A stretch of DNA of 64,000 nucleotides from Suillus spraguei (Eukaryota; Basidiomycota; Agaricomycetes; Boletales; Suillaceae): positions 174,534-238,533 of the forward strand of contig JABCPU010000060.1 of assembly GCA_016800925.1 (NCBI GenBank). Reading direction: 5' to 3'. Positions 12,010 to 24,123 of the stretch are shown here, one piece after another. Numbering within the stretch: the stretch's first letter is position 1; every line of letters begins with the position of its first letter. A model generated the notes under the pieces. It did not search any database and was not told the DNA's origin. It saw nothing but the letters and a program-made list of their open reading frames with translations. A program made the position numbers and the translations under genes.

Positions 12010-13447
12010 ATGCCCACTGCATCAACTAACTTCACTCCTTACAAGTGTCTAAATGGTAAGACTATCATTTATATGCTATCATTTATTCTCTAATAAAATG
12101 TTCAAAGAGGCTATCAGTGCCCTGGACACCAGAGCCATTGGCTATCAAGAGCTGCTTGTGATCACCACTTCAAATATAGATTGAATACTGGAACTCCACA
12201 ATGACGATTCAGAAGAACTCAAGGCTCGAGCAGATGGACATTTTGGAGTAGTTGATTTTTTCCAGTGGCCACAGATGTATTGTAAGGAGTTTGAATATGC
12301 TGTCTGCATCCCTTGCAAGGATACTTCGTCAATTGACCTGCAATTTGCCTGGTATACTCTCACTACAGCAGATTTTGCCATTCAACCAGGGACTGCATTT
12401 GCTATCAGTACCTTACACTCACATATTGTCATATACTGTGCATTTCAGTCCAGATCCGATTCAATCCATAGACATCTGGACACCCAATTCATACATCCAG
12501 TCCACCACTCCAATCCATATCCATCCATATCTGATCCATATCCATATCTGACCCAATCCATCTGTCCAGTCTCATCCACCCATCTGATCTGATCCATATC
12601 CAATCCATATCCATATCTGACCCAATTCATCTGTCCGGTCTCATCCACCCATCCGATCCGATCCATGTCCATATCCGATCTGTGTCTATATCCGATCCGA
12701 GTTCATATCCGAACTATTCCTGTGCACCTGTGCATTACCCCATTTAGTATATATCTGTGTCCCAGCTCTCAGTTATCTCTGCCTCCATCTTGATAAGTTA
12801 TTTTGTACAAGTTTTATCTCCGAGTTCATAGCCTTATGTTCTGTTGTACTTACTAATGTGTTTCTGCACACTTCAGACATAGCCTTCGGACTATGCTTAC
12901 TTACCTTCCAGCATGCTACCTACAGTATATAACCTTGTAGTACAACTCCTGCAGACTTCAGTCTGATCATTGCTTTCCTACTTCTGTATATTCCATTGAG
13001 TTCTGTATCTTGTTACCATGTCTATATAAATCCATTTCTGTTCTTGCACTTGGGCTCTGGCTCTTGTAAGCTTCCAACTCAGACATGTGGGATCATTCCC
13101 TAGGCCAGAGCTTTGATCCTATGTCCTATATCCTTTTCGGACTTCGTCTGTTTCCTGTCTCTGATCCGTTTCACCTCCGACTCTACCTTTGGTAGTCTTA
13201 TCCTGTCTGTTTCTATTCCGGACCTTGTCTGGAGTAGTCTATACTATCTCTACACCATATCTGGACCTACTCCTCTCTAGTAGTCAACACCTCCCCTAAG
13301 ATCCATAGAGCTATGCTCATCCAATCATCCGCTCTTCTGCCCCTCCACTCTTCCGCTCTTCTGCTCTTCTGCTCTTCTGCTCTTCTGCTCTTCTGCTCCT
13401 CCAAGCTCTGGACCTTCGGTCCTCTGGTCCTCCAGATCTATCCTACC

Positions 13448-14215
13448 TGTCATATACCATACTTCTAATCCCAGATCCAACCATATCTGATCAGATCCAA
13501 TCGATTCCATTTCCGTCCGGTCCACAGATCCTGTCTGGACCACCCATCTGAATGTGCTCACTTCTCGCACCTTAACTCCCTTGTGTATATCAGCGTCTAT
13601 CTCCTTTCATCATTCCTCCTGTTTCCGGTATTCCAGCTGTGTATATTTCCGTCCTGCATCACTGATCCGTTACCTGTGTTCATTTCCGATTCATGCTTAC
13701 TGATCCGCTGTGCATTAACTAATAGACTTCCGTTACACTTCATACATAGCCCTCGGTCCCGGACTTGTTGATTATCCATCTTAGATACTTACAGTATATA
13801 AACCACTTGTAAATCTCCGTAGAACCTTAGTTTGAATATCATCTTAGATTCTGCTCATTCTGCTTCCTCCGCACTTAAGCCACTTTCTGCTCTAAGTCAT
13901 CTTCCGAGACTGGGATTGATTCCTATAGTCTATATCTCCGACTCTATCTTCGGATAGTCTATCTCTGCTAGTTTCTAGTTAGGAATTTGTTCCGAAGCTA
14001 GTCTTGATCTTCATTCTATTCCTATGTTCCGGATAACCTTCAGACATATCATATCCGATACCTTCGGACATCCGGACCCGTCACGCAACTCCTTCTGGAT
14101 CTTCGGACATATAACTTCTCCCTGAAATAAGGGGCATTACTCGGGAAAGGGGCACAGTGCACGAACTGAGGCCAAAGCCCTTCAGATCTCTCTACCTTTG
14201 AGTATGGTCTTAACA
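13448..14215 (+). mobile_element. Family A solo LTR nested in a C LTR
   Basis: Termini are TGTCATATACCATAC and GGTCTTAACA. The flanks are CTACC (13443-13447) and CTATC (14216-14220), a 5-bp duplication with one change. C LTR sequence continues on both sides. Confidence 0.88.
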
Positions 14216-14507
14216 CTATCCTATCCTCCGACATCTATGGATCATCTTTCCCTCCGGAGCTCTGCTCCTATCCTACCCTGGACTTTGTCCAGGAGTCCAT
14301 CTTTCATCCATTCTACTTGGAACTTGTTCCAGTAGTCTTACCATTATTCCTTGTCATCCAGAAATAGTTCCGGCGCATTCCGGCACTCATCTGGAAGTCC
14401 TTTGGAGCTCTATCAAGCTATCCTGCCTTAGAGTTCATCCGGACTTCATCTGGACTTCATCAGAACTCTCCCTTGGACTTCATCTGAAGTTAAGGGCACA
14501 TACTTGG

Positions 14508-15455
14508 TGTAAAGATACAACCTAACCAGGGCTGTAGATAAACTACCTCCTAAGGTAGTATGTGTGGTCTTGTGCTCCGTCTAGTCTGCTTCACTTGCAA
14601 GGCAAGAGCGTTCGACCCTAAAGGGGGATGCCTGTTAGTATGGTCAAGTTCGAGTCAAACCAATGTGTGAATGTAGCATCATAGTCAGCGGTAAGTTGCT
14701 GCGGTCAGCGATGATGCTGCCGGGACTAGTGTCTTATGTAGTGGTGCTACCATGGTTGAGATAAAGTCAGTAACAGTAATGTCAAGTGAGCGATAATATC
14801 AGCGGTAGCGGTTGCAAGCAGTGCAAAGAAACAGTAAAGAAGGCCATGGTACTTTCAGCGGTAAAGTAGCAGTGCGTGAGAAGTTCAGTAAAAATAGCAA
14901 TCAAGAGTCCAGCAGTATGCCAGTGGTAAAGGTGAAAGAGCAAGATAGATTAATGAGCGGTAACGAACTTTAAAGACTAAGTCTACTACTGGGTGGTTCC
15001 AGAGCTAGACACTAATCTTGACCTATAGTACGTGCAATGGGGTAAAATCAGGTACTGTATCGTGCAGGGTATGCGGTGCTTATATCCTAAATTGTATGTA
15101 TTTGGAATGCTCTAGGCGAGATCAGTAGTGCTCAAGTACAGTAACCGCTGTATGTAAACATAGTGCGAGGTGGCTGTGGCACGAGGCGACATGTAATAAG
15201 ACTTGCCATGGAATCAGTGATAACAAACATAAAACAATCAACGCACCAAATGGAGCTATGCGGACGTGGCAAGGACATGGGAGGACATCAGTACATGGAA
15301 CATGGTGCAGCAGTCGGTATGGTGTGCGGTAAACGTGAGATACCGCCAGCAATGCTAAAGAGGTAAGATGGCCTTTGGACTGGTGGAGATTCCTATAGAC
15401 GTGAGACGTGCGCCAAAATATAGGGTTTTAAGGCCAGCGCCAATATGTTCATTAC
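14508..15455 (-). mobile_element. Family B (subtype I) solo LTR nested in a C LTR, TSD TTGG
   Basis: As written it starts TGTAAAGATACAACC and ends GTTCATTACA (948 bp). TTGG is duplicated at 14504-14507 and 15456-15459. The interrupted C sequence GGGTAAGGGGCACAG resumes after it. Confidence 0.85.
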
Positions 15456-17214
15456 ATTGGGTAAGGGGCACAGCGCACGAGCTGAGGCCAAGCCCCTTTG
15501 ACTTTCCAACCCTCCAGTACAACCCCATTTAAGACCAGGACTTCTTAGTAGCCTCAGTTTTGCATGGTTGTAACACATATTGTTGATGGTGTCAACAACT
15601 TGTTTACCATTGCTTGCAAGCGAGTTCAAGCATGGCAGGCTAATCAGACAGGGAAGAAGGACACTGTCACTAACATGCTCACATCCCTCAGGGATGACAT
15701 CAATGTGCTCTGCATACATCCTCTGACATATTGCGACATCATTGTCTTTGTGGCCCAAGCACAATGTTCATTCCTCATTATCATTGCCTTCATGGATTAT
15801 GTTGAAATAGTTCAACCTTGTCTCACCTCAGGCTGGTCCTCTTGGCTTCCCCTTGATGGGAATCCCAGATGGATGGGCTGCTTTACTATGTATTCAAAGG
15901 TCTGTGATATATTTCTCAATGCCAGCATGCCTGTGTGGCTTGTTCATGCAGAGGCATATATTCCTTGCAACATGAACATAATCAATCCGGTCATATTGAC
16001 ATTCCTGGACGGTCTGACAAAGAATATGTATTGTGAAGGCCACATCGTGCAGCCATTCCCCCTCCTGTACCATGGTTCTAGTGGCTTCAACCATCACTTT
16101 CATACCCATCAGGCCTACACTGGCACTTTTGCCATGAACCCAGGTGCCCCGTCATCTTCGACATTACCTCAGAACCCAGCTAGTGGTAAAGCTCCCTCTG
16201 AGGGGCAGAAGAACAAAGTGCGAAAGATTACTTCATCTCAATTGATGAAGATGAGTGCATGTGTATCTATTTTAATTGACACTAGAACCTTACCTTTTTC
16301 TTTAGAAGATTTCAGAACTATTAACACTCAACCTAACCATGACAAATGGGAGGATCTCTGCTGCCCAGAAAACCATGAACCCATCAGCTTTTCAACTTCT
16401 GCTTTCCAGAAAGCTAACAAGGACAAAAATCACACTTCATTCAACCACTTGAAAAGACCTCTTAGGTCTAAGATATTGTGGCTAGCAAAGGACCTAGTGG
16501 GTGTGCTTTAGGATGGTATTCCCAATAATTTACCCTATATGCTGGGATGTCCCAGGCCACACTGGACCAAGTATCTGGGGTATCCCTGGTGCCTATTTGT
16601 GATCTTTCCCAATCTCATCTGGGATCAATTTAGTATTTCTCCGGGACATCCCTGTGCATCTATTGTGTGGGCTTTCCCATTATAAATAAGAGTGACAGGG
16701 GTCCATTTTGAAACATTTTGGGATATTGAAATATGCAATTTGTATATTGATTGAAGCAAGAAGTAGTAGGTATATATGTGTGTGAATGTCTAACAATTGA
16801 AATAGGATGCCACAATAACAAAGAGAAGATACCTATATTTTCTTATCACAATCACATTGAAAAATTGACATGATGAGATTATACAAAAGTCTACATAAAA
16901 TTATGGGACATTTTTTAAGCACCCCATAAGGCAAACCAAGGGAGGAAAATTCCCTCAAAATAATGGTGTTGGCACAAATATTTGGACTGTCCTACTGACC
17001 CTCTCTACATCAGCTACTGTATCAATGCAATCAATTTGATGGCCTACTGTGACTATGACCTTGTATACTGATTTGGCAATACCATATTTTTCAACATTTT
17101 ATCACAGCTGTATGAAATGAAATAGAGACTACAGAAAAATATTGTACATTGAAAAATACCAAAAGTTAACTCATAGACATATTTTACATCTGTTCAGTAG
17201 TGACATCATTTCAA

Positions 17215-17370
17215 AGTCATCACCATCCAGGCTCTCCCACCTACCATGTAGTCACCATCTGGGCTGTTCTGCCTGGCATTCCATGAGTATCTGGGCATTC
17301 CCACCTGGCTTTCCATTACCATTTGAGCTTTCCCACCTATGATCACCTTACCATCTGGGCTCTTCCACTG
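17215..17370. repeat. Short imperfect tandem repeats (CATCTGGGCTTTCCCACC type)
   Basis: Several roughly 25-35 bp units built on 'ATCTGGGC.TTCCCACCT' occur in a row. A second cluster lies at 18945-19050. Confidence 0.6.
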
Positions 17371-19054
17371 ATACGCACCAAACTGGTCTGGTGCATGGCT
17401 GACTAAGCACTACTGCAGCTGACAAATAGTACCAGGACTATAATAGCTCAGTGTTCCTCTATTCAGAAATTGATCCATGACTAGAACCAAAAGTTTCTTT
17501 TTGCTTGTAAAAGTTTCGCTTATTATTTCTATGCTTATTATTTCTAATTCATTTTTCATGGGTGTGTTTATGTATGTTTGGCTCCAAAAACTACTTCATA
17601 AGATTCCCACAGATGTCAGGTGACCCCAGAAAAATAATTACATAAAGTTACCCTGCAGAGAAACTCATGAAACCCACTATGTTTTACTCATGTCATTTCT
17701 ATGCATCTACAGAAAAGTGTGAATTTATGCTTCAAATATTACATAATTGATATTCCTCCTAGGATAGCCACTAATAGTCACCTGATCTCAAATTTATGCA
17801 TGGCCATCAATATCTCACATGACTTCTTCTCACACCCTTGAGTGTATTACAAATCAAACTATGACAATATTCAATAAATAGGGTAGGTTAGCACCCCTAC
17901 AAAATGTGGGAAAACAGTAGCATAGACATTCATTTTGTCTATATAAGACCCACCTTTTTGTCAATAAAAGAGATATTTCTCCCCCTCAGAAAATATGACT
18001 GAGAGTGAAGTGTGACCAGCACTATCAGTACACTGTCAAGTACATTGTCAATAACAGTAAGATTGGAAGTCTACTCTGTGAGACAGCACTACCTTGAGCT
18101 CACTGTGTCTGACAACCAGCAAGACAACAAATATTTTTTCTTTGACAAATTCATTCTAGTTTCTTTCATCATCTTTCTCTCTGTTTTTCTTTCTCTATTG
18201 TCTGTTTCCTTGCTTCTGTTTCTTTTGAATCTTTCTCTTTTCTTCTTTTTATTTGATTACTGGTCTCTCTCTCTCTTTCAAAGTTTGTTGGTGCTAAGTG
18301 TCCTTGTGTTTCTGATATTTGTGTTGTCTCTTTAGTCCATCTGAGGCCAGAGTAGCTTAGTGGGAGAGACTTCAGAAGTTGATAGCAACACTCTATCTCG
18401 CACATCTAAGTAGCGATACTGAGTTAAGGTCTTCACTGACTGATAGACTCTAGTTATTGAAAGGGGACTTGGTATTGGAATACAAGGACGTCCATTCCTG
18501 TTATCTGCTTAATACTCATAGTGAGTTCCTTGGCAGCGGGTTCAATAGTAAGCTAGAAGATCTCTGAAGTAGTGACTAGTCTTGACTGGGGATCCTACCT
18601 GCTTGTCTGAGAAGGTGATTGTTATAACTTCCCACAAATTGCAGTAGCACAGTTGTTGCAAAACACCTGCATTCCATTGTAGAGAGTGATTCGGCCAGTT
18701 ATTTTTGTTTCTTAGTTTGTTCGACTTCTGTGTTTTTCTTTGAAATTGAGTTGTTTCAAGAATCTTTGTTATTGTCCAAGAGTTGCTGATCTCACAGAAG
18801 TGACTCATTTACTGACCATAACCTGAGGAACATGAACAGCCACCCACGTACAACCACATTATCAGTCATTGGTATTTGTCTGAATCACTGACCATAGAGA
18901 TATTTGGTTTTATAGGTGTTTATCTATAGATCATCTATCTAAGAAGACACCACCTGGCCTTTCATGAGTATCTGGGCTTTCCCACCTATGATCTCTATAC
19001 CATCTGGGCTTTCCCACTTAGATTTCTATCAGTATCTAGGCCTTTCCACCCACA

Positions 19055-19760
19055 TGCATATGCAATGAAGTAGAGAAGCTTTACTTGTGAGTTAGAAGAG
19101 AAAGCAGGGATACTTCAGCCAAGCAAAATTAATATTTGTATGGTGAAATGCATATGTAATGAGGAAGCTTTACTTGTGAGTTAGAAGAGAAAGGGAGAAT
19201 ACTCTGGCAAAGCAAAATTGCATATGTAATGAAATGGGAAAGTTTACTTGTGAGTTAGAAGAGAAAGGGAGGATGCTCTAGCCAAGCAAAATCAATATTT
19301 ATGGGTATGCAATGAAGTGGAGAAGCTTTACTTGTGAGTTGGAAGAGAAAGAGGGGATGCTCCGGCCAAGCAAAATCAATGTTTATTAGTATGCAATGAG
19401 TTATAAGTGAAAGGGGGGTTACTCTGGCCAAGTAACATCAATGTGATGAAATGGGGAAGCTTTACTCATGAGTTAGAAGAGACAGGGGGCTACTCCAGCC
19501 AAGCAAAATCTATATTTGTGGGTATGGGATGAAATAGGGAAGCTTTACTTGTGAATTAGAAGAGAAAGCGTAATACTCCAGCTGAGCAAAATCCATATTT
19601 GTGGGTATGTGATGAAATGGGGAAGCTTTACTTGTGAGTTAGAAGAGAAAAGGGTGATACTCTGGCCAAGACAAATCAATATTCATGGGTATGTGATGAA
19701 ATGGGGAAGCTTTACTTATGAGTTAGAAGAGAAAGCAGGGACACTCCAGCCAAAGCAAAC
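19055..19760. repeat. Minisatellite, about nine units of about 84 bp
   Basis: Each unit contains GAAGCTTTACTTGTGAGTTA followed by GAAGAGAAAG, a variable G-rich stretch, CTC(T/C)GGCCAAGCAAAAT and a GGGTATG-type end. One unit (near 19390) is internally shortened. Confidence 0.9.
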
Positions 19761-20409
19761 TATAGTAGAATAGAGCCTCATCATTAAACAGAATACCCAT
19801 ACCCTTTTGGGCCATACATGTGGCAATTGCATCAATGCTGAATAACTTGTTGGTAACAACATGGCATGTTCCCTCGGTGTCTTTGCTAGTCACATGATTC
19901 TTGTTCCTCTTGTGTCAAGTATCAGAGCAATGTATTCCATAAGATATAGATAGTCAACACAGTTACTACAGTAACATGCACATAGTATCATTAGTATCCC
20001 CACCCATCTCAGTCTGGGTTGAAATAATTCACAACATCACACCAAGATTCATCTAGGGAACACGTAGTATTGTCAATACAAATACATCCAACCTTACTTG
20101 AAGTAGTCATATAACTGCAATATTACAACATCTTAAACCAAGGCAGCCAGGCATACAACCTACATTGTTCCTAAAATTGGGATACCATAATATGAAGACA
20201 TGAAAAATTTACCCGCATAAGAGAACAACTGAAGTGAAGAAAGAAGATGTGCAAGAAGTCCAATAACTTGAGGCACTAATATGGATAATGAAAGGCAACC
20301 AACAGCCATGTTTAGTACAAATGGACAGTGTTATTCTTGCCTAAAGAATGTTGGTAGTGAAACCACAAAGGCCTGTCTTCATGATAAGAGTCACTAGTCC
20401 CCCTTACTG

Positions 20410-21138
20410 TCACATACCATATCTGGACATGATATCTAATTTGACTTCTCAGAAGTCTGGATGTCTGGACCTGCATATCCTGCACTTCCTCCCTTCAATA
20501 TCCGGATGTCCAAACTATGCTCCTCTCTATCTCCCAATCTATCTCCATTCGTGATAACTCTGTTTGTACATTCACAAGTCTGGCTCTCCAGCTATCTCTG
20601 TATTGTGTCTGCTTACTGATCCATTACTTCACTTCATCTCCAAGTTTCATTTACTGATATTCTGTTAGACTTTGCATATGGTTTGTACATAGCCTCATAC
20701 TGCGCTGACTGATCTTTCCGTAACTACCTATAGTATATAAACCATCTGTAAATCTCTGTAGTACTTCAGTTTGAATATCAACTTAGTTTTCACTCATTCC
20801 TCTGGACTTAGTCCGCCTCTGAACCTCTTCTGGACTTGAGCTTAGTCTCTTGTCTATCTCCAGACCTTGGACCTCTGTCCTCGGTCATACCTCTGGCTCT
20901 ACCTTCAGGTAGTCTTTATACTGTCTGTTTCTACTCCGGAATTTGTCCGTGGTAGCCTTTAGTCTTTTCCACTCTTACGTCTGGAAGTCCGCCAGACTTC
21001 ATGTCCCTATATCCGGACTTCCTCTGGATGTGTGTGACCCTATAGAAATTAAGGGCACCATACTCAGCAAAGGGGCACAGCACACGAGCTGAGGCCAAGC
21101 CCTTCCAGATTAACCCTTTATTGAGTACAATCTTAACA
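20410..21138 (+). mobile_element. Family D solo LTR with TSD CTTAC
   Basis: The 729 bp copy starts TGTCACATACCATATC and ends CAATCTTAACA. CTTAC flanks it at 20405-20409 and 21139-21143. It is related to family A by termini, a TATATAAACC promoter box (near 20735) and the conserved block near its 3' end. Elsewhere it is too diverged to be the same family. Confidence 0.88.
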
Positions 21139-21143
21139 CTTAC

Positions 21144-21867
21144 TTGAAATCTCTGATGGTGTTAGCGACCTTGCCAGGCGCTAAGGAACTTGAGTGGTGT
21201 CTGCAACAGGCACTCTATAAAGAGTGGCAGCCTGTGTGTATCAATTGCCTAGTGCAGAGTGCGCTAGTTGCATTGCGTTGGAGGTAGGCACAATGCGCTG
21301 TCTCACAACCACATCTCAGCGACGGGTTCTACAATGATGAATAGACTTAGAAGCAATGAGCTTCTAAGAAGTTGAAGTATAGACAATAAGCTTATCAAAG
21401 CTTATTGAAAGGAAGTTCAGGGTCGAAGATCAAGTAGATTCAAGTTAAAGAAGTACAAAGGCTATCTGCGTGTATTTATACATAAGATTGAAGCAGAGCA
21501 TGAATACATAAGTATTGCTAGATTAAGTATGGAGTCAGATAGCCAAGAGGGGAATGCATGCTCATAGATGAGTCAGAGGTGTATGAACCAATGAAAGCAT
21601 GCACGCACAAAAGGGAGTCATGGATGCGGAGCCAAAGGTATAAAAGGTACAAGCCAATGAGGTGATGCACAAGTCAAGAAAGGTAAACGATAAAAGGATA
21701 ATGCATAGCATGATACCAAGATGTAAGTGAGGACTGATGGAAGGTCCCCATGAACTGGGAGGTTGCATGTGTTGAAGCACAGGGAGATGCAATAAACGCA
21801 GAGAAGAAGCGCGAGAAGTGCGAAAGGTGCGTATAAGTGTGAAGAAGGCGGAAGGGGTGTGAAGCCC
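21144..21867. other. Unassigned repeat-like stretch between LTRs
   Basis: No coding frame is recognised. A TGTTAGCGACCTTGCC start near 21158 could be the 5' end of another LTR truncated by the B LTR at 21868, but no partner end is visible. Confidence 0.3.
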
Positions 21868-23598
21868 TGTAAAGATACAACCTAACCTGGGCTGTAGATA
21901 AACTACCTCCTAAGTTAGTTTGTGTGGTCTTGCGCTCTGTCTAGTCTGCTTCACTTGTCAAACAAGAGCATTCGACCCTAAAGGAAGATGCCTGTTAGTA
22001 TAGTCTAATCCAAGTCAAACCAGTGAGCAAATGTAGCATCGTAGTCAGCGGTAAGCTGCCATGGCTAGTGATGATGCTGCAGGAACTAGCATGGTAGGTA
22101 GTGGTACTAGCGCCATTGAAACAATGTGAGTAACTGTAGCGTTGAGCGAGCGGTGATGAGTGTCATATACCATACTTCTAATCTCAGATCCGACCATATC
22201 CGATCAGATCTGATCGATTCCATATCCGTCTGGTCCACAGATCCTGTCTGGACCACCCATCTGAATGTACTCACTTCTCGCACCTTAACTCCCTTGTGTA
22301 TATCTGCGTCTATCTCCTTTCGTCATTCCTCCTGCTTCCGGTACTCCGGCTGTGTATATTTCCGTCCTGTGTTACTGATCCGTTTCCTGTGTGCATTTCC
22401 GATTCATGCTTACTGATCCGCTGTGCATTAACTAATAGACTTCCATTACACTTCGTACATAGCCCTCGGTCCCGGACTTGCTGATTATCCGTCTTAGATA
22501 CTTACAGTATATAAACCACTTGTAGATCTCCGTAGAACCTTAGTTCGAATATCATCTTAGATTCTACTCATTCTGTTTCCTCCGGACTTAAGCTACCTTC
22601 CGCTTTAAGTCACCTTCCGAGACTTAGGATTGATTCCTATAGTCTATATCTCCGACTCTATCTTCGGATAGTCTACCTCCGTTAGTTTCTAGTTAGGAAC
22701 TCGTTCCGAAACTAGCCTTAATCTCTGTCCTCTTCTTACGTTCCGAATAACCTTCGGACATATCATATCCGATACCTTCGGACACCCGGATCCGTCACAC
22801 AACTCCTTCCGGGTCTTTGGATGAATAACTCCTCCCTGACATTACTCGAGAAAGGGGCACAGTGCACGAACTGAGGCCAAAGCCCTTCGGATCTCTCTAC
22901 CCTTGAGTACGGTCTTAACAATGAGCAATAATATCAGCGGTAGCAGTAAGGTTGCGAGCAGTGCAAAGAAACAGTAAAGAAGGCCGCAGTACTTTCAGCA
23001 GTAAAGTAGCAGTGAGCGTGAAGTTCAGTCAAAATAGGGGTCAAGGATCTAGTGGTATGCCAGCAGTAACGGTGAACAAGTGAAATTGATTAACAAGCGG
23101 TAAAGAACTGTAAAGACTAAGTCTACTACTGGGTAGATCCAAAGCTAGACACTAATCCTGACCTATAGTACAGTGAAAATAAGGTACAAATCAGGTGCTG
23201 TATCATGCGGGGTACACAGTGCTTATATCCTAAATCGTATGTACTCGGAATGCTTTAGGCAAAATCAGTAGCGCTTGAGTGCAGTAACCGCCGTATGTAA
23301 ATGTAGTGTAAGGCAGCTGTGGCACGAGGCAACATGTAATAAGACTTGCTGTGGAATCAGTGATAATGAACATAAAACAAACTATGCACCAAATGGAGCT
23401 ACGTGGACGCAGCAAGGACATGGAAGGACATTGGTATGTGGAACATGGTGTGGCAGTCGGGATGGTGTGCGGTAAGTGTGGGATGCCACTGGCAATGCTA
23501 AAGGGGTAAGATGGCCATGGACAAGTGGTAACTCCTATAGACATGAGATGAGTGCTACAAGATAGGGTTTCAAGGCCAGCACCAATATGTTTGTTACA
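21868..23598 (-). mobile_element. Family B (subtype I) LTR with a nested A solo LTR
   Basis: As written it starts TGTAAAGATACAACC and ends GTTTGTTACA. It is about 966 bp without the nested A copy. The 4-bp flanks (GCCC and ATGG) do not match, and the right side runs straight into a truncated A LTR. One border was therefore probably rearranged. Confidence 0.8.
22161..22920 (+). mobile_element. Family A solo LTR, TSD ATGAG
   Basis: The 760 bp copy is a well-preserved reference for the family. It starts TGTCATATACCATAC and ends GGTCTTAACA, with ATGAG at 22156-22160 and 22921-22925. A TATATAAA box at 22508-22515 is a plausible core promoter. Confidence 0.95.
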
Positions 23599-23599
23599 A

Positions 23600-23810
23600 T
23601 GGATCAATAAGCAGGAAGGAAATATACACAGCCAGAATACTGGAGACAGGAGGATTGCCGAAAGGAGGTAGATGCAGATGTCCACAAGGGAGTTAGAGTG
23701 CGAGAAGTAGGGACTTTTAGATGGGTGATCTCGATAGGATCTGTGGACCAGACGGAAGTAGGATCGATCGGATCGGATCGGATCTGAGATCAGAAGTATG
23801 GTATATGACA
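23600..23810 (-). mobile_element. Truncated family A LTR fragment
   Basis: It matches the terminal roughly 210 bp of A LTRs in reverse and ends AAGTATGGTATATGACA. The inner end is cut at the junction with the B LTR. Confidence 0.8.
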
Positions 23811-24110
23811 ATCTGTCAGTATTGGTCATCCACTCACTTATCCCTTTACTGCCCTCAATGTGTCAGTACTCCACCGTTTTCTCTTACCTGGAAGGACAAA
23901 AAGTTCTATGATGAACTTCAAAGGTGAGAGAAACAGCTTGACGATGAAAGAACTGATGCATTGACTCAGCGCAAATCTAAATGTCATGCCAGAGTAGAAG
24001 AAGCTAAGTACAAGATGAGTGAATCAGTTGTTGATGAAGATTACGAATTTTCAGACAATCCCATCTACTACCCTAACCAAGATGAGTAATGTAGTTGGTG
24101 ACTTCATGCT
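23811..24110 (+). pseudogene. C-terminal relic of the E-family post-pol ORF
   Basis: The translation carries STHLSLYCPQC, LTWKDKKFYDELQR, a stop, EKQLDDER, then YKMSESVVDEDYEFSDNP and YYPNQDE. It parallels residues of the intact third ORF at 32817-34286 from its second Cys cluster to its end. The 5' part is missing at the junction with a truncated A LTR. The purine tract AAATGGGGTAA and an E 3' LTR follow, so this is the 3' end of another E-family element. Confidence 0.75.
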
Positions 24111-24123
24111 TCAAATGGGGTAA

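Larger units (their letters stand above)
12427..15575 (+). mobile_element. Family C solo LTR carrying nested A and B LTRs, TSD CATAT
   Basis: It starts TGTCATATACTGTGC and ends GCATGGTTGTAACA. CATAT flanks it at 12422-12426 and 15576-15580. Without the nested A (13448-14215) and B (14508-15455) copies it is about 1.42 kb, the same as its sisters. A TATATAA promoter box lies near 12926. Confidence 0.9.
12010..16511 (+). pseudogene. Repeated Agaricomycete protein gene of unknown function, split by a nested LTR cluster
   Basis: The first exon (12010-12055) starts MPTASTNFTPYKCLN. A 52 bp intron (12056-12107, GTAAG...AAAG) follows. The frame then continues through EAISALDTRAIGYQELL, an in-frame TGA after TTSNID, and LELHNDDSEELKARADG. 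It goes on with VVDFFQWP and ends this part at ISTLHSHI (12426). It resumes after the C LTR at 15581 with VDGVNNLFTIACKRVQAW and runs to a stop at 16511. Removing the LTR and one copy of its CATAT duplication restores the frame exactly. Conserved stretches include CDIIVFVAQAQ, DYVEIVQP, NPRWMGCFT and PVWLV. I recognise this as a multicopy hypothetical family of Agaricomycete genomes, with no assigned activity. The TGA (probably CGA decay) and the insertion make it a pseudogene. Confidence 0.6.
16512..20409. other. Gene-poor region with short direct repeats and a minisatellite
   Basis: No protein-coding case is found. The motif ACCATCTGGGCTTTCCCACCT and variants recur near 17215-17370 and again near 18945-19050. 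An approximately 84 bp minisatellite follows at 19055-19760. A tRNA A-box look-alike at 18350 has no matching tRNA fold. Confidence 0.5.

Noticed and set aside
18344..18370. tRNA-like A box (TAGCTTAGTGGGAGAG).
   Set aside because: No acceptor pairing, no anticodon stem and no B box at tRNA distance; GGGTTCAATAG at about 18537 is too far away. A tRNA-derived SINE remains only a faint possibility.
19055..19760. Regular repeats that could be taken for a CRISPR-like array.
   Set aside because: The units are adjacent, about 84 bp and degenerate with no unique spacers; the setting is eukaryotic. It is a minisatellite.
23230..23829. A 199-codon minus-strand frame.
   Set aside because: It runs across the boundary of a B LTR and a truncated A LTR; similar LTR copies have broken versions.
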